Origin: JAGGAG01 sp031402225
Lineage (GTDB): Bacteria; Gemmatimonadota; Gemmatimonadetes; Gemmatimonadales; GWC2-71-9
Assembly (NCBI GenBank): GCA_031402225.1
Contig: JANNSD010000139.1
Coordinates: forward strand, 1-28,147
Reading direction: 5' to 3'
DNA length: 28,147 bases
Below, piece by piece: positions 7,038-16,232 of the stretch (position 1 is the first letter of the stretch; each line of letters starts with the position of its first letter). The position numbers and the translations under genes were made by a program. The notes beneath the pieces were generated by a model. It did not search any database. It saw nothing but the letters and a program-made list of their open reading frames with translations, and was not told where the DNA came from.

Positions 7038-9365
7038 CTAGCGAAGCCCCACCCGCGCGCCCAGCGATACCCACCTCCCCGGCCCCGCCTCGTAGAACGC
7101 GCCGTTGACGGCGTTTGCCACCACATTGCCGACATAGGTGATGCCGAAGAGGTTCTCGATGGTGCCGAAAATGTTGATCACCCCTACCTGATAGTGCGCA
7201 TTCAGCTCCACCAGCGTCCGCGCCGGCACTGCGCTGAAGGCGACTGGAATCACCGGGGAGGTTGGGGTTCGCTTGAAGTAGACGGTGCCGGACTCGGAAT
7301 TCTCCGAATCGACGAACATCTGGCTCTGCCACTCCACCCGGACCCCAACCGACAGCCCGTGCACCGGCCGGACATCAACACCGAGCGTCACCCGGTTCTG
7401 CGGCACCGCCGGCAACAGGTTGCCCGACAGGTCCACCGCTTGGAAGCCTCCCGTCGAGTCGCGGATGGCAGGGGTGTATTCGAGCAGCCTGAAATCGGAG
7501 AACGTATAGGTGGCCAGCACGTCCAGCCATTTCGTCACGTTCGTCAGCAACGACAGCTCGATGCCGAAGTTGCGCGAGCTGCCGGCGTTCTCCACCCCGG
7601 CGACTCCGTTGTTATCCACCGGAACGAACTCGTTGTCGATGTCCGAGAAGAACACCGACACATCGTACAGGAACCGCTTCTCCAGGAGACCACGGGCGCC
7701 GACTTCGTAGTTCCACAGCGACTTGGGCTCGAGTTGCTTGAGCGTATCACCGGGACTGGGCGAGATCTCTCCGAATGCCGGCACCTCGAACCCGCGCGCC
7801 ACCGAGGCGTACACCATGGCCTGTGACCCCGTGCGCCAGGTCAGCGTCGTCCTCGGGGACCACTGGCTGTATTTCCGTTCCTGCCGCGGGATCAGTCCGG
7901 CGAAGTAGCTCTCGAACGCAAAGTCCACTTCGTCGTATCGCAGGCCGGCGCTCAGCGTCACGCTCCGCCCGAATTGCCACTCGGCCTGTCCGAACACACC
8001 AAGGTTTTTCGCCGCGTTGCGACCGTCGTCAAACAAGTCGCCCTTGCTGCCCGCATCGTTGTCCCACCGCCGGTCGGTCCCGAACACATTGTCATACTGC
8101 ACGCCAGCCACGAGGCCGAGTGGCCCCCCACCGACGTGGACCGCATTCACTTGAGCCCCCAGTTGCGACCGGTGAAAGTTGATGTTGAGGATGCCTCCGC
8201 CGTACCGGAACTCGAAGGTGCGGCCACCGTAGTAGAAGTACGCCGAGGCCGTCGTGGACCCAGACTGGTTGAGCCCTTGCTGCACCCGTGTCCCCACCCG
8301 GAACCTGTCCTCATCGCGTCCAAAATTGAGGAGGACCGCCACCGGCTGCGCGGCGTTGGGATTCGCGTCGAACTGTGCCTCGGTGAGCTGCCCCGGGAGC
8401 ACCGTGCTCATGCTCGACAACTCGGCGTCCACCGAGAGCTGGGTTCGGCTGGCCACCTGGTAGTCGGCCCGCAGCTGTCCCCGCCCGATGCCGCCGTTGC
8501 TGTGGTCGCGATATCCGTCGATGTGCGTGTAGGACCCGGACGCGAGGAGGCTCCCTCGAGTACCATAGAGCCCCGTGCCCGCCGAGCCGTAGTACTTCTG
8601 GAACCCATAAGCTCCGTACTGCCAGAGTGCCGCGACACCAGGATTGGTGAGTCCCGTCTGCGAAATGATGTTGACCACCCCGCCCGACGACCCGAAATAC
8701 AGCGCCGACACCGGGCCCCGCACCACCTCGACTCGCTGGGCCGCCAGCATCTCGACCAGGTCGGTGCGCGCCACGCCATCAGGCTCCGACAAAGGCACGC
8801 CGTCCAGCAAGAGTGCCACACCGCGGATCGCCTGTCGCGCGCGGCTGGCGGAACCGCGGATCCCGATGTTGACGTCATCCGTCCCGAATCGCGATGCCGT
8901 CTGCACGCCCGGCATCATGCGGAGCGTCTCGTTCAGTCCCACAGTTCGACCCTGACGAATCGCCGTGGTGTCGGCCACCGTGATTGCCGCGGGAACATCG
9001 CCGATACTGCGGGGGTCGGGCGTGGCCGTGATGCTGATGAGATCGAGGGTCGTGATGGACGGTGTGAGGGTCAGGTCCAGCGTGCGGGTCTCACCATCGG
9101 CGACCACGAGCTGGACCATCGCCGGCTGGTATCCCAGCTGGCGCGCCACGATCTCCACGGCGCCAGCCGGCACCGCTCGCAGCACGAACCGACCTGCGGA
9201 ATCCGACGTCGTGCGCACCGCACCGCCGCGGATCATGACCTCCGCACCAGGAATCGGCGCCGTGCCATCGGCTTGCAGCACTCGGCCACGGACCTCCGCG
9301 CCCTGCGCCAGGGCGGCGGTGTTGAGCCAGGCGCTGGCCAAAACCACGATCGCCGAAAAGCGCAT
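7038..9365 (-). CDS. TonB-dependent outer-membrane receptor
   Basis: The protein has 775 residues. ATG 9365 is preferred: it gives a signal peptide (MRFSAIVVLASAWL, ending ALA-Q) and begins 38 nt after the kinase stop, although no clear Shine-Dalgarno is seen. A longer frame to 9449 would overlap the kinase. Order of domains: carboxypeptidase-regulatory-like domain at about 23-105 (VRGRVLQADG, GRFVLRAVPAG), TonB plug at about 115-235 (ETLRMMPGVQT, IRGSASRARQAIRG, LLLDGVPLSEPDG, VEVVRGPVSALYFGSSGGVVNI), and a 22-strand-type barrel to the end (ARGFEVPAFGEI, LEPKSLWNYEVGARG, ENLFGITYVG). The chain ends VGLR rather than with the usual terminal aromatic. The family imports siderophores, vitamins or glycans using TonB energy; the ligand is not recognisable. 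It is the third gene of the sigma-kinase operon, so it is a probable target of that system. Confidence 0.93.
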   Translation of the reverse strand: MRFSAIVVLASAWLNTAALAQGAEVRGRVLQADGTAPIPGAEVMIRGGAVRTTSDSAGRFVLRAVPAGAVEIVARQLGYQPAMVQLVVADGETRTLDLTLTPSITTLDLISITATPDPRSIGDVPAAITVADTTAIRQGRTVGLNETLRMMPGVQTASRFGTDDVNIGIRGSASRARQAIRGVALLLDGVPLSEPDGVARTDLVEMLAAQRVEVVRGPVSALYFGSSGGVVNIISQTGLTNPGVAALWQYGAYGFQKYYGSAGTGLYGTRGSLLASGSYTHIDGYRDHSNGGIGRGQLRADYQVASRTQLSVDAELSSMSTVLPGQLTEAQFDANPNAAQPVAVLLNFGRDEDRFRVGTRVQQGLNQSGSTTASAYFYYGGRTFEFRYGGGILNINFHRSQLGAQVNAVHVGGGPLGLVAGVQYDNVFGTDRRWDNDAGSKGDLFDDGRNAAKNLGVFGQAEWQFGRSVTLSAGLRYDEVDFAFESYFAGLIPRQERKYSQWSPRTTLTWRTGSQAMVYASVARGFEVPAFGEISPSPGDTLKQLEPKSLWNYEVGARGLLEKRFLYDVSVFFSDIDNEFVPVDNNGVAGVENAGSSRNFGIELSLLTNVTKWLDVLATYTFSDFRLLEYTPAIRDSTGGFQAVDLSGNLLPAVPQNRVTLGVDVRPVHGLSVGVRVEWQSQMFVDSENSESGTVYFKRTPTSPVIPVAFSAVPARTLVELNAHYQVGVINIFGTIENLFGITYVGNVVANAVNGAFYEAGPGRWVSLGARVGLR

Positions 9366-9403
9366 CGAACTGAGCAGTATGGGTATCGCACTGAGGCGCG
9401 GTA

Positions 9404-11911
9404 TCACGACGGCGACGGCCAGCCCATGCGCGCCAGCACATCGCGCCATCGGCGGTCGCCGTGCAGCGGATAGAGGGCCGGTACAACCCTGATGGTGTTC
9501 ATGTGGGCGGCGTGCTCATCGATGCCCCGGTTGAGCCAGGCAAAGGCGGCATCCAGTTCCCCCAGGCCGGCGTAGGCGCACACGACGGCAAAGGGCGGCA
9601 GGTACCCCGTCGCCTCCATCGCGAGGAGGTCGCGCACGACCGCCTCCGCCGCCACGCGATCGCCGGTGGTCGCCAGCGCAAACGCGAGTTGCCCCGCGTC
9701 GATAGGCCCGCCGCTCATGGCCGCGCGGCGGAACGCATCGATGGCCTCGGCGCTCCGGCCAAGCTGGAGCAGCGCGTGTCCCATCTGCTGGTGCGCAAAC
9801 GCAAGGCCCGGCGCGATCTCCACCGCCGTCTTCAGCGGCTGCAACGCCTCGGCCGGACGGCGGGCATGCAGGTACGCCCGCCCCAGGGTCAGGTTGAGCC
9901 CGGACGACAGGGGGTCCAACACCAGCGCGCTGGTCGCCACATCGATCGCTTCGTCGAAGCGGCCGACGTGCTGCAGGTAGATGGCCAGGTAGATCTGCGC
10001 AATGATGAGCCCCGCGTCGAGCTCGATCGCCAGTTGCAGCTGTGCCTCCGCCTCCGACCAATTCCAATCGAAGGCCGACAGCAGGTTGCCGTATGCGGCA
10101 TGCACCACCGCGATCCCGCTGCCGATCCGAAGCGCTTCGGCAAGCGCCGCACGTGCCAGCGGAAGCGTTTCGGCGGGCGGGCGGTTGCTCAGGACGGCGC
10201 GCAGGATTTGGGCGTCCGCGAGGCCGGCATGGGCCTCCGCGTACGAGGGATCGCGCGCCAGCGCTTCACTGAAGTACTCGACGGCGCGCTCCAGGTCCGG
10301 CGTGGTGCGCCGCTCCCAGAAGTAGCGCCCCTTGAGGTACAACTCGTACGTCGTCACATCCCGTGGCCGGGCCATCACCGGCGCGCTGTCGCGGCGCCCC
10401 AGCGTCGGCGCCAGCGCCGCCACGATCAGGCGCGCCAGCTCCTCCTGCACGGCGAAGATGTCCTCGATCCGCCGGTCGTACGTGTCCGACCAGACCACGG
10501 AGGCCTTGTCGGCGCTCACCAGCTGGGCCGTCACCTTGATCCGGTCGCCCGATCGCCGCACACTCCCCTCCAGCAGGAAGCCCGCCCCGATGATGTTGGT
10601 GATGGCCCGTGCGTCGAGCCCCTTTCGCTTCAGCGCAAAGGCCGTAGTCCGCGCGGTGACCCGGAGGCCATGCACCTGGCTGAGCGCGCTGATCAGTTCG
10701 TCCGTGAGGCCATCGACGAATGGCGCATGATCGGGCACACCGGTGGTGTTGTCGAACGGCAGGACCACGATCGATGCGCCCGGTCGGCGAAGCGAGGGCG
10801 TCGTCCTCGGTTCCAGGGAATTCACCCGGGCCCCGTAGTCAGCCGACGGATCCGCTTCGATGGCGGCCAGCGCGCGCGCCACGCGGGCGGCGCTCTCCGG
10901 CCGGCCCTCCGGATCCTTGCACAGCAGGTGCCGCAGCAACTCGTCGATGGCCCGCGGAACCGAGGCGCCCCGGCCCACCGGTTCCGGGTCGACGGCCACC
11001 ACCGCATGCAACACCGCCGCATACGAGGGACCATCAAAGGGCTTCCGCTGGGTGAGCATCTCGTACAGCGTGACCCCCAGGGCCCAGAGGTCGGCCCGCT
11101 GGTCCACTGCCGCGCCGCGCAGTTGCTCCGGCGCGAGATACGCCGGTGTTCCGAGCAGCATGCCGGCGTGGGTGGAGTCCTGGTCCAGTTGCTTCGCCAC
11201 GCCGAAGTCGGTCAGCTGCACCTCGCCCACCGCACTGAACATCACGTTGGCGGGCTTGACGTCTCGGTGCACGACGCCCAGTGTGTGCGCCGCCGCCAGC
11301 GCCTCGGCGAGCTGCCGGGCAACGCGCAGTGCCTCCGTGACCGGGAGCGCCCGCTTGGTAAGCCGCTCCGCCAGTGACCCGCCGGGACAATACGCCATGA
11401 CGAAGTAAGGCGACCCATCGGGCGTGATCCCCGTCTCGAGCAGGCGCGCCACGAACGGGTGTTCCAGCGTCGCGACGATGGTCCGCTCAGCCAGGAAGCG
11501 ACGCAGGACGGTGCCCGAGGCCAGCGCGCCTCCGCGCAGCATCTTGAGCGCGACCGGCACCGCCGCGGGATCGTCCTCGCGCGTCGCGAGGTACACCACG
11601 CCCATGCCCCCCCGCCCCAGTTCGCGCAGCACGACGTAGGGGCCAACCCGTATGGGCATGGTCGCGGTGAGTTCGGCGTCCGGGGCAGTTGTGCCGTCGA
11701 GCAGCGGCCGCGCCATCTCTACCGCCGCCCCCGACAGGAACGCATCCGAGCGATCGAAGGCGCGCAACAGGCGCAGCACCAGCGACCGCAACTCCTGGTT
11801 GCCTTCGCATGCCCGATCCACGAACGCGGTGCGCTCCTCGGCTTCGAGGTCGAGCGCCGCATCCAGGATCGCGTCGGCTTGGCGGAATTGACCGGGAGAG
11901 TGTGACAGCAT
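9404..11911 (-). CDS. Ser/Thr protein kinase with TolB-N/FlgO-like and TPR domains
   Basis: The protein has 835 residues from ATG 11911, whose A is shared with the TGA stop of the sigma gene, so translational coupling is likely. The kinase domain spans about 91-350 and is complete: glycine loop GRGGMGVVY (99-107), VALK with Lys123, HRDVKPAN (215-222), DFG (235-237) and APE (260-262). Residues about 378-510 form a TolB N-terminal/FlgO-like domain (SIVVLPFDN, FVDGLTDELISALSQV, FLLEGSVRRSGDRIKVTAQL). The rest is TPR-rich helical repeat (for example YAEAHAGLADAQIL, PLSSGLNLTLGRAYLHARR). No membrane segment is visible, so it is probably cytoplasmic with TPRs as the sensing or docking part. Kinases of this layout are frequent in Gemmatimonadota and Acidobacteriota. 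The likely partner is the neighbouring sigma factor. Confidence 0.93.
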   Translation of the reverse strand: MLSHSPGQFRQADAILDAALDLEAEERTAFVDRACEGNQELRSLVLRLLRAFDRSDAFLSGAAVEMARPLLDGTTAPDAELTATMPIRVGPYVVLRELGRGGMGVVYLATREDDPAAVPVALKMLRGGALASGTVLRRFLAERTIVATLEHPFVARLLETGITPDGSPYFVMAYCPGGSLAERLTKRALPVTEALRVARQLAEALAAAHTLGVVHRDVKPANVMFSAVGEVQLTDFGVAKQLDQDSTHAGMLLGTPAYLAPEQLRGAAVDQRADLWALGVTLYEMLTQRKPFDGPSYAAVLHAVVAVDPEPVGRGASVPRAIDELLRHLLCKDPEGRPESAARVARALAAIEADPSADYGARVNSLEPRTTPSLRRPGASIVVLPFDNTTGVPDHAPFVDGLTDELISALSQVHGLRVTARTTAFALKRKGLDARAITNIIGAGFLLEGSVRRSGDRIKVTAQLVSADKASVVWSDTYDRRIEDIFAVQEELARLIVAALAPTLGRRDSAPVMARPRDVTTYELYLKGRYFWERRTTPDLERAVEYFSEALARDPSYAEAHAGLADAQILRAVLSNRPPAETLPLARAALAEALRIGSGIAVVHAAYGNLLSAFDWNWSEAEAQLQLAIELDAGLIIAQIYLAIYLQHVGRFDEAIDVATSALVLDPLSSGLNLTLGRAYLHARRPAEALQPLKTAVEIAPGLAFAHQQMGHALLQLGRSAEAIDAFRRAAMSGGPIDAGQLAFALATTGDRVAAEAVVRDLLAMEATGYLPPFAVVCAYAGLGELDAAFAWLNRGIDEHAAHMNTIRVVPALYPLHGDRRWRDVLARMGWPSPS

Positions 11912-12492
11912 CAGCCCTGGCCCACCACGTCGGGATACAGCGACTGGTAGAGCCAGCTGCGCGCCTTGGCCCAGTCCCGCTTCACGGTGCGCGCGCTCAT
12001 GCCCAGTGCCTCCGCTGTCTCGTCCTCCGTCAGTCCACCGAAGAAGCGGCATTCGACCACCTTGGCCTGCCGCGGATCGAGCGCGGCCAGCCGCAGCAGG
12101 GCCGCGTCGAGCGCCACCAGCAGGTCCGCCCGCTCGTCCGCCGCCATCCCCTCCACCGTCTCCAGCGGCACCCGCTTGGCACCGGCCCCCCGCTTCACCG
12201 CCCCGTGCCGTCGCGCGTGGTCCACCAGGATCCGTCGCATCGCCACCGCCGCGATGGCGAAGAAGTGCGCCCGATCCGTGAACTGCGACCGCCGCTGGTC
12301 CACCAGCTTGAGGTACGCCTCGTGGACCAGCGCGGTCGTGCTCAGGCTGTGGCCGCTCGCCTCCCGGCGAAGCTGCCGGCGGGCCATCAGCTTCAGGTGA
12401 TCGTAGACGAGTGGATACACCAGGTCGGGCGCGGCGGCATCGCCGGCCCCGGCCCGCCGCAGCAGGTCGGTCACGTCTCCAGGTGCGTCCAT
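11911..12492 (-). CDS. ECF-family sigma factor (PF07638 type), kinase-linked
   Basis: The protein has 193 residues from ATG 12492; an upstream ATG at 12573 would add 27 residues that do not look conserved. Region 2 covers about 20-95 (VYDHLKLMARRQL, TALVHEAYLKLV, HFFAIAAVAMRRILVDHARR) and region 4 about 130-185 with a helix-turn-helix (VVECRFFGGLTEDETAEAL, SARTVKRDWAKARSWL). This is the ECF type commonly found in Acidobacteriota, Planctomycetota and Gemmatimonadota. Where most ECF factors have the acidic DAED-like motif of region 2.2, this protein has Ser51-Thr52-Thr53-Ala54. No anti-sigma factor is present; the next gene is a Ser/Thr kinase. The promoter it recognises is unknown. Confidence 0.92.
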   Translation of the reverse strand: MDAPGDVTDLLRRAGAGDAAAPDLVYPLVYDHLKLMARRQLRREASGHSLSTTALVHEAYLKLVDQRRSQFTDRAHFFAIAAVAMRRILVDHARRHGAVKRGAGAKRVPLETVEGMAADERADLLVALDAALLRLAALDPRQAKVVECRFFGGLTEDETAEALGMSARTVKRDWAKARSWLYQSLYPDVVGQG

Positions 12493-12713
12493 AGTGGTGC
12501 GGTGGCCCGGGTGGGCGGAGAGTTGCGCGTTGATCGCGTGGAGCAAGTTGCCCCCGACCGACGGACAACGCAAACAGACGAATCAGCATGCCCCGGATGC
12601 ACGTGGGTCCACGAGACCGGCAACATCAGGCTGGTCATGGCCCGGTTCCCGTCAGCCCTGCGCGTACCTGAGCAGCACCCCCTTGTCCTTGTCCACCGAC
12701 CGTGGAGTTGACC
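12493..12713. other. Divergent intergenic region between the sigma and haloperoxidase genes
   Basis: This 221-bp region must hold the promoters of the leftward sigma-kinase operon and the rightward haloperoxidase gene. I see no strong sigma-70 hexamer pair. A short inverted repeat CGTGG-GT-CCACG occurs near 12603-12614. The haloperoxidase ribosome binding site GGAG is at about 12704-12707. Confidence 0.5.
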
Positions 12714-14135
12714 ATGCGAACCAAGCCGACGGCCCTTACCGCATTCTTCACCGCCTCCCTGGTGGCGCTCGCCGCCTGCGGAGACCCATCCGCGATCGCA
12801 ACAGACCCGACGACCTCCACTGCCGGCGCCGATCCGGCGACTACCGAACTCGACGCGGCCCCCATGGCCTGGCGTGGCGGGAGTTACCGCGCCACCCTCG
12901 TCGAGGCGGTGGAGACCTGGAACGACAACATCGAGCAGTTCGGCCTCCTCGCCGCCGTCTCCCCGCCCGCCGAGGCCCGCATGTCCGCCATGGCCAACAC
13001 CACGGTGCACGACGTGCTGAATGCCGTGCAGCGACGCTTCGAGCCGTACGCCTATCACGGGAGCGTAGGCCGTCCGGTATCCGTGGAGGCCGCCATCGCC
13101 ACCGGGGCCTTCGACGTGCTATCCACAATCGGCAAGGGGCTGCCCACCACCGCCGCCCTCGATTTCATCACCCTGGCCTACAACGACTACATGGCCGCGC
13201 TTGACGCATGCGACGAAGTGACCCGTGGTACCCAGCTCGGCCACGATGCCGCCGCCGCCATGCTGGCCCTCCGCGCCGGCGACGGCTCGGCGGCACCGCC
13301 GGTCGCGATCTTTACCTCCACCGGCGAAGCCGGGAAGTTCCGCTCGCCGGTCGGCTCGGCGACCGCGCTGACCGGTCCCCAGGCGATTTCCTTCTGGGGC
13401 ACCGTCAAGCCCTTCGTCATGGCCAGCGGCTCGCAGTTCCGCTCGCCCCCGATGTATGGCGCGGCCACCGTGGAGGATGCGGTGAAGACGCCAGCCTACC
13501 TCGCCGACTACGCCGAGGTGAAGCGGCTGGGTGGGATGGTCTCTGAGCGCACGCAGGAACAGACGGACATCGGCTTCTTCTGGATCGAGAGCACCGTCCA
13601 GGGCTGGAACCGGATTGCCCGCGTGCTGGCCGACAAGCGGCACCTCAACGCCTGGCGCCTGGCGCGACTCCTCGCCCACGTCTCCCTGTCCGAGGCCGAC
13701 GCGTACATCTCCAGCTTCGACGGCAAGTACTTCTACAACTTCTGGCGTCCCGTCACCGCCATCCGGCTGGGCAACCTCGATGCGAACACGCCGGGCGACC
13801 CCACCTGGCAGGTCAGCAGCCTGCTGGTGCCGGACCTGGGCGGCACGCCGCCGATCCCCGAGTACGCCTCCGGGCATGCGATCGCCGGCGGCGCCGCGGC
13901 CCAGGCCATCCTGGAAAACCTCGAGGGCTCCACCGCCTTCAGCACCACATCGGGGACGCTGCCCGGGGCCACCCGGAGCTTCCGCTCGGTGCTCAAGGCC
14001 GCGCGCGAGAACGCCGACTCCCGCATCTACATCGGCTTCCACTTCCGGCACGCGACCGATGAGGGTCTGGCCGCCGGCCTGAGCGTGGGCAAATACGTTG
14101 GCGAGAACTCGCTGCAACGGGTTCGCGGCCACTAG
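12714..14135 (+). CDS. Vanadium-dependent haloperoxidase-like lipoprotein (PAP2 superfamily)
   Basis: The protein has 473 residues; ATG 12714 follows GGAG by 6 nt. It has a lipoprotein signal with lipobox LAAC (Cys22), so it is membrane-anchored outside the cytoplasm. The vanadate/phosphate site of the VHPO/PAP2 family is complete: Lys338 with Arg345-Pro346 (KX6RP), SGH at 386-388 (PEYASGH, acid-base His388), and SRX5H at 436-443 (Ser436, Arg437, His443). The all-helical build and the length fit bacterial cd03398-type haloperoxidases. These oxidise halides with H2O2, but the group also contains acid phosphatases, and halide preference cannot be told from these motifs. It stands alone on the plus strand, divergent from the sigma operon, and is followed by a strong hairpin terminator. 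Confidence 0.9.
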   Translation: MRTKPTALTAFFTASLVALAACGDPSAIATDPTTSTAGADPATTELDAAPMAWRGGSYRATLVEAVETWNDNIEQFGLLAAVSPPAEARMSAMANTTVHDVLNAVQRRFEPYAYHGSVGRPVSVEAAIATGAFDVLSTIGKGLPTTAALDFITLAYNDYMAALDACDEVTRGTQLGHDAAAAMLALRAGDGSAAPPVAIFTSTGEAGKFRSPVGSATALTGPQAISFWGTVKPFVMASGSQFRSPPMYGAATVEDAVKTPAYLADYAEVKRLGGMVSERTQEQTDIGFFWIESTVQGWNRIARVLADKRHLNAWRLARLLAHVSLSEADAYISSFDGKYFYNFWRPVTAIRLGNLDANTPGDPTWQVSSLLVPDLGGTPPIPEYASGHAIAGGAAAQAILENLEGSTAFSTTSGTLPGATRSFRSVLKAARENADSRIYIGFHFRHATDEGLAAGLSVGKYVGENSLQRVRGH

Positions 14136-14157
14136 CGGAAGTCATTGGCTCGCCGTG

Positions 14158-14186
14158 AAAGGCCCCGGCTCATCGCCGGGGCCTTT
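14158..14186. terminator. Hairpin terminator after the haloperoxidase gene
   Basis: A perfect 12-bp stem (AAAGGCCCCGGC / GCCGGGGCCTTT) with a 5-nt loop lies 22 nt past the stop. The AAA/TTT ends give a short T run of three bases. Confidence 0.85.
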
Positions 14187-14292
14187 GGCGCGCCGTCCAG
14201 CCGGACCTTGGGGCGATGGCCCCTTTTGGCCGGCGGCTGCGCGTTCCGGAAGTACAGGGCTTTCCACACCACGCCACCACAGGAATACGCTC

Positions 14293-16232
14293 ATGCGTGC
14301 CATGCACCGATCTGCCTGCTGGTGCTCCTGCTTGCGCTTGCGAGCTGCAACCCCGGGACCGATGTCGACATCGGATCGCTCAAGGTATCCGTCACGACGG
14401 ATGGCACCAATCCCGATCCAGACGGCTACACCATCAAGATCGAAAACCGGCCAGGTGAGCCGATCGGCATCAACGGCGAACTGACCATCACGGAGCTGCT
14501 GCCCGGCTCCTACCCGGTCTCGCTGTCGGGTCTGGCTCCCAACTGCTTCATGCAGGGCGCCGGCACCGTCACCGTGCCGGTGAAGGCCGGGGAGCAGGCG
14601 GTGGCCACGTTTACCGTGAATTGCCCGGCCGCCAACTCATACATCAGGGTCACCACGCAGACCACCGGCATCGACCCCGATCCCGATGGCTACCTGCTCA
14701 AGATCGGGACGGCGCCGGCCCGGCGTGTCACGCCCAACGGCGTCATCAACCTCAGTGCGCTGGCAGAGGGCGACCTGCCCATCGAACTCACCGATGTTGT
14801 CTCCCACTGCACTCCCGACCCGGGAAATCCGACCTCCGTCAGGGCGGCCGCGGGGCAGCCGAACCCGATGACGCTCAAGGTGGCCTGCACCGACATCACC
14901 GGCGTGATGCAGATCGCGGTGGCGACCACCGGTCAGGATATGCAGGAGAGTGGCTTTCTGGTCACCGTGGACGATGAACCAATCACCCTGGACGGAGCGA
15001 ACCGGGCGACCATAAGGCGCCTGGCGGGGCAGCACAGCGTCCAGCTCGACACCGGCTCACTGAACTCCAACTGCACCGTGAGCGGGAACCTCGGCTCGGA
15101 GACCGTGACCGTCGGCGATACGACCGAGGTGACGATCGCGGTCGCCTGCGCCGCGCTGGGGCGCGTGGTCGTCTCGGTGACCACCACGGGGCAGGACATC
15201 GACAGTGACGGCTACTCGCTCTACCTGTCGTACGACGACTACTACACCGGCTGGGCGTACAGCCTTGCCATTCCGGCGAACGGCAGCGTAACCGGGCCCG
15301 GCATGCTGCCGGCACCCTACACGGTGTCGCTCGGCGGCATCGCCTCGAATTGCCGGCAGAGCAGTGTCTTCCCATCGCCGGTCACCGTCGCAAGCGCCGA
15401 CGCACCGCTGAGCATCACGGTGGTGTGCAATCCCGCGCGCCAGCTGGCCTTCGTGACCGGTGTGGGGGCCGGCACCGAGATCGCCGTCGGCAGCGAGGCC
15501 AGCGCCTCGTACACCAGGCTCACGACCAATACCGTCGCCGATTCGAATCCCGCCTGGTCGCCCGACGGCAGCCGCCTTGCGTTCACCAGCGCCCGTGACG
15601 GTACCGGCAACCCTGAGATCTACACCATGAATGCCGACGGCAGCGATGCCCGGCGGCTCACCACCACCGCGGGAGCCGACTACCAGCCCGCCTGGTCTTC
15701 CGACGGCAGCCGCATCGCCTTCGTCAGTGAGCGGGACGGCAACGCCGAGATCTACGTCATGGGCGCGGACGGCTCCGCCCCCGTGCGGCTCACCACAGGC
15801 ACCGGGGTCGACGCCGAGCCGGCCTGGTCCCCCGCAGGAAACCGGATCCTGTTCGTCAGCAATCGGAATACCGGCAGCCCGGCGGTGTACGTCATGAACG
15901 CCGACGGCTCCGGCGTCAGCCGACTCACTACATCCACTATGGCTGAGGCAAGCCCCGCGTGGTCTCCGTCCGGGCTATTGATTGCATTGATGCGCGAACG
16001 TCAGCTCCAGGTGATGAACGCCAACGGCTCTCGGCAGTTGCTGCGCAATGCCTACGCAGGGTTCTCGACCAGCGTGTCCTGGGGCTCCGACGACCGGATT
16101 GCGTACACCACCTATGGTTACTGCGATTCCTACTACGGCTGTGGAGGCGCCGCAATCGGAATCCTCCGGCCCGATGAATCCGTCGCCACGCTTCCATGGG
16201 ACCTGTCCTCGGAACCGGCATGGCGCCCGTGA
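14293..16232 (+). CDS. Lipoprotein with four DxDGY/Cys-pair repeats and a TolB-like beta-propeller; frame broken near the start
   Basis: ATG 14293 follows AGGAA at 7 nt and encodes MRAMHRS, but the lipoprotein signal (ICLLVLLLALASC, Cys codon 14346-14348) and all of the rest are in the next frame. One missing base near 14310 would give a normal MRAMHR-ICLLVLLLALASC signal. The main frame has no good alternative start; upstream it only has TTG codons and runs back through the previous terminator. After the lipobox come four repeats of about 80-88 residues (14379-14624, 14643-14888, 14910-15149, 15165-15428). They carry loops such as NPDPDGY and DIDSDGY, and a Cys pair 25-26 residues apart at the end of each. 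From about 15440 to the end is a propeller of WD40-like/TolB blades (NPAWSPDGSRLAFTS, EIYTMNADGSDARRLTT). The likely role is extracytoplasmic binding or scaffolding. The stop overlaps the next gene by 13 nt. Confidence 0.85.

Noticed and set aside
6911..7135. N-terminal extension of the SnoaL-like ORF with repeated RRETGDG text
   Set aside because: This is only the heptamer array read in frame. GGAGG and a signal peptide at ATG 6910 mark the real start.
9366..9449. Longer start for the TonB-dependent receptor
   Set aside because: It would overlap the kinase 3' end by 46 nt and put 28 non-signal residues before a good signal peptide.
11912..12589. Kinase frame extended upstream through the sigma gene
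   Set aside because: The extension is low-complexity Arg/Gly/Ala sequence antiphase to the clear sigma factor. The TGATG overlap marks the kinase start.
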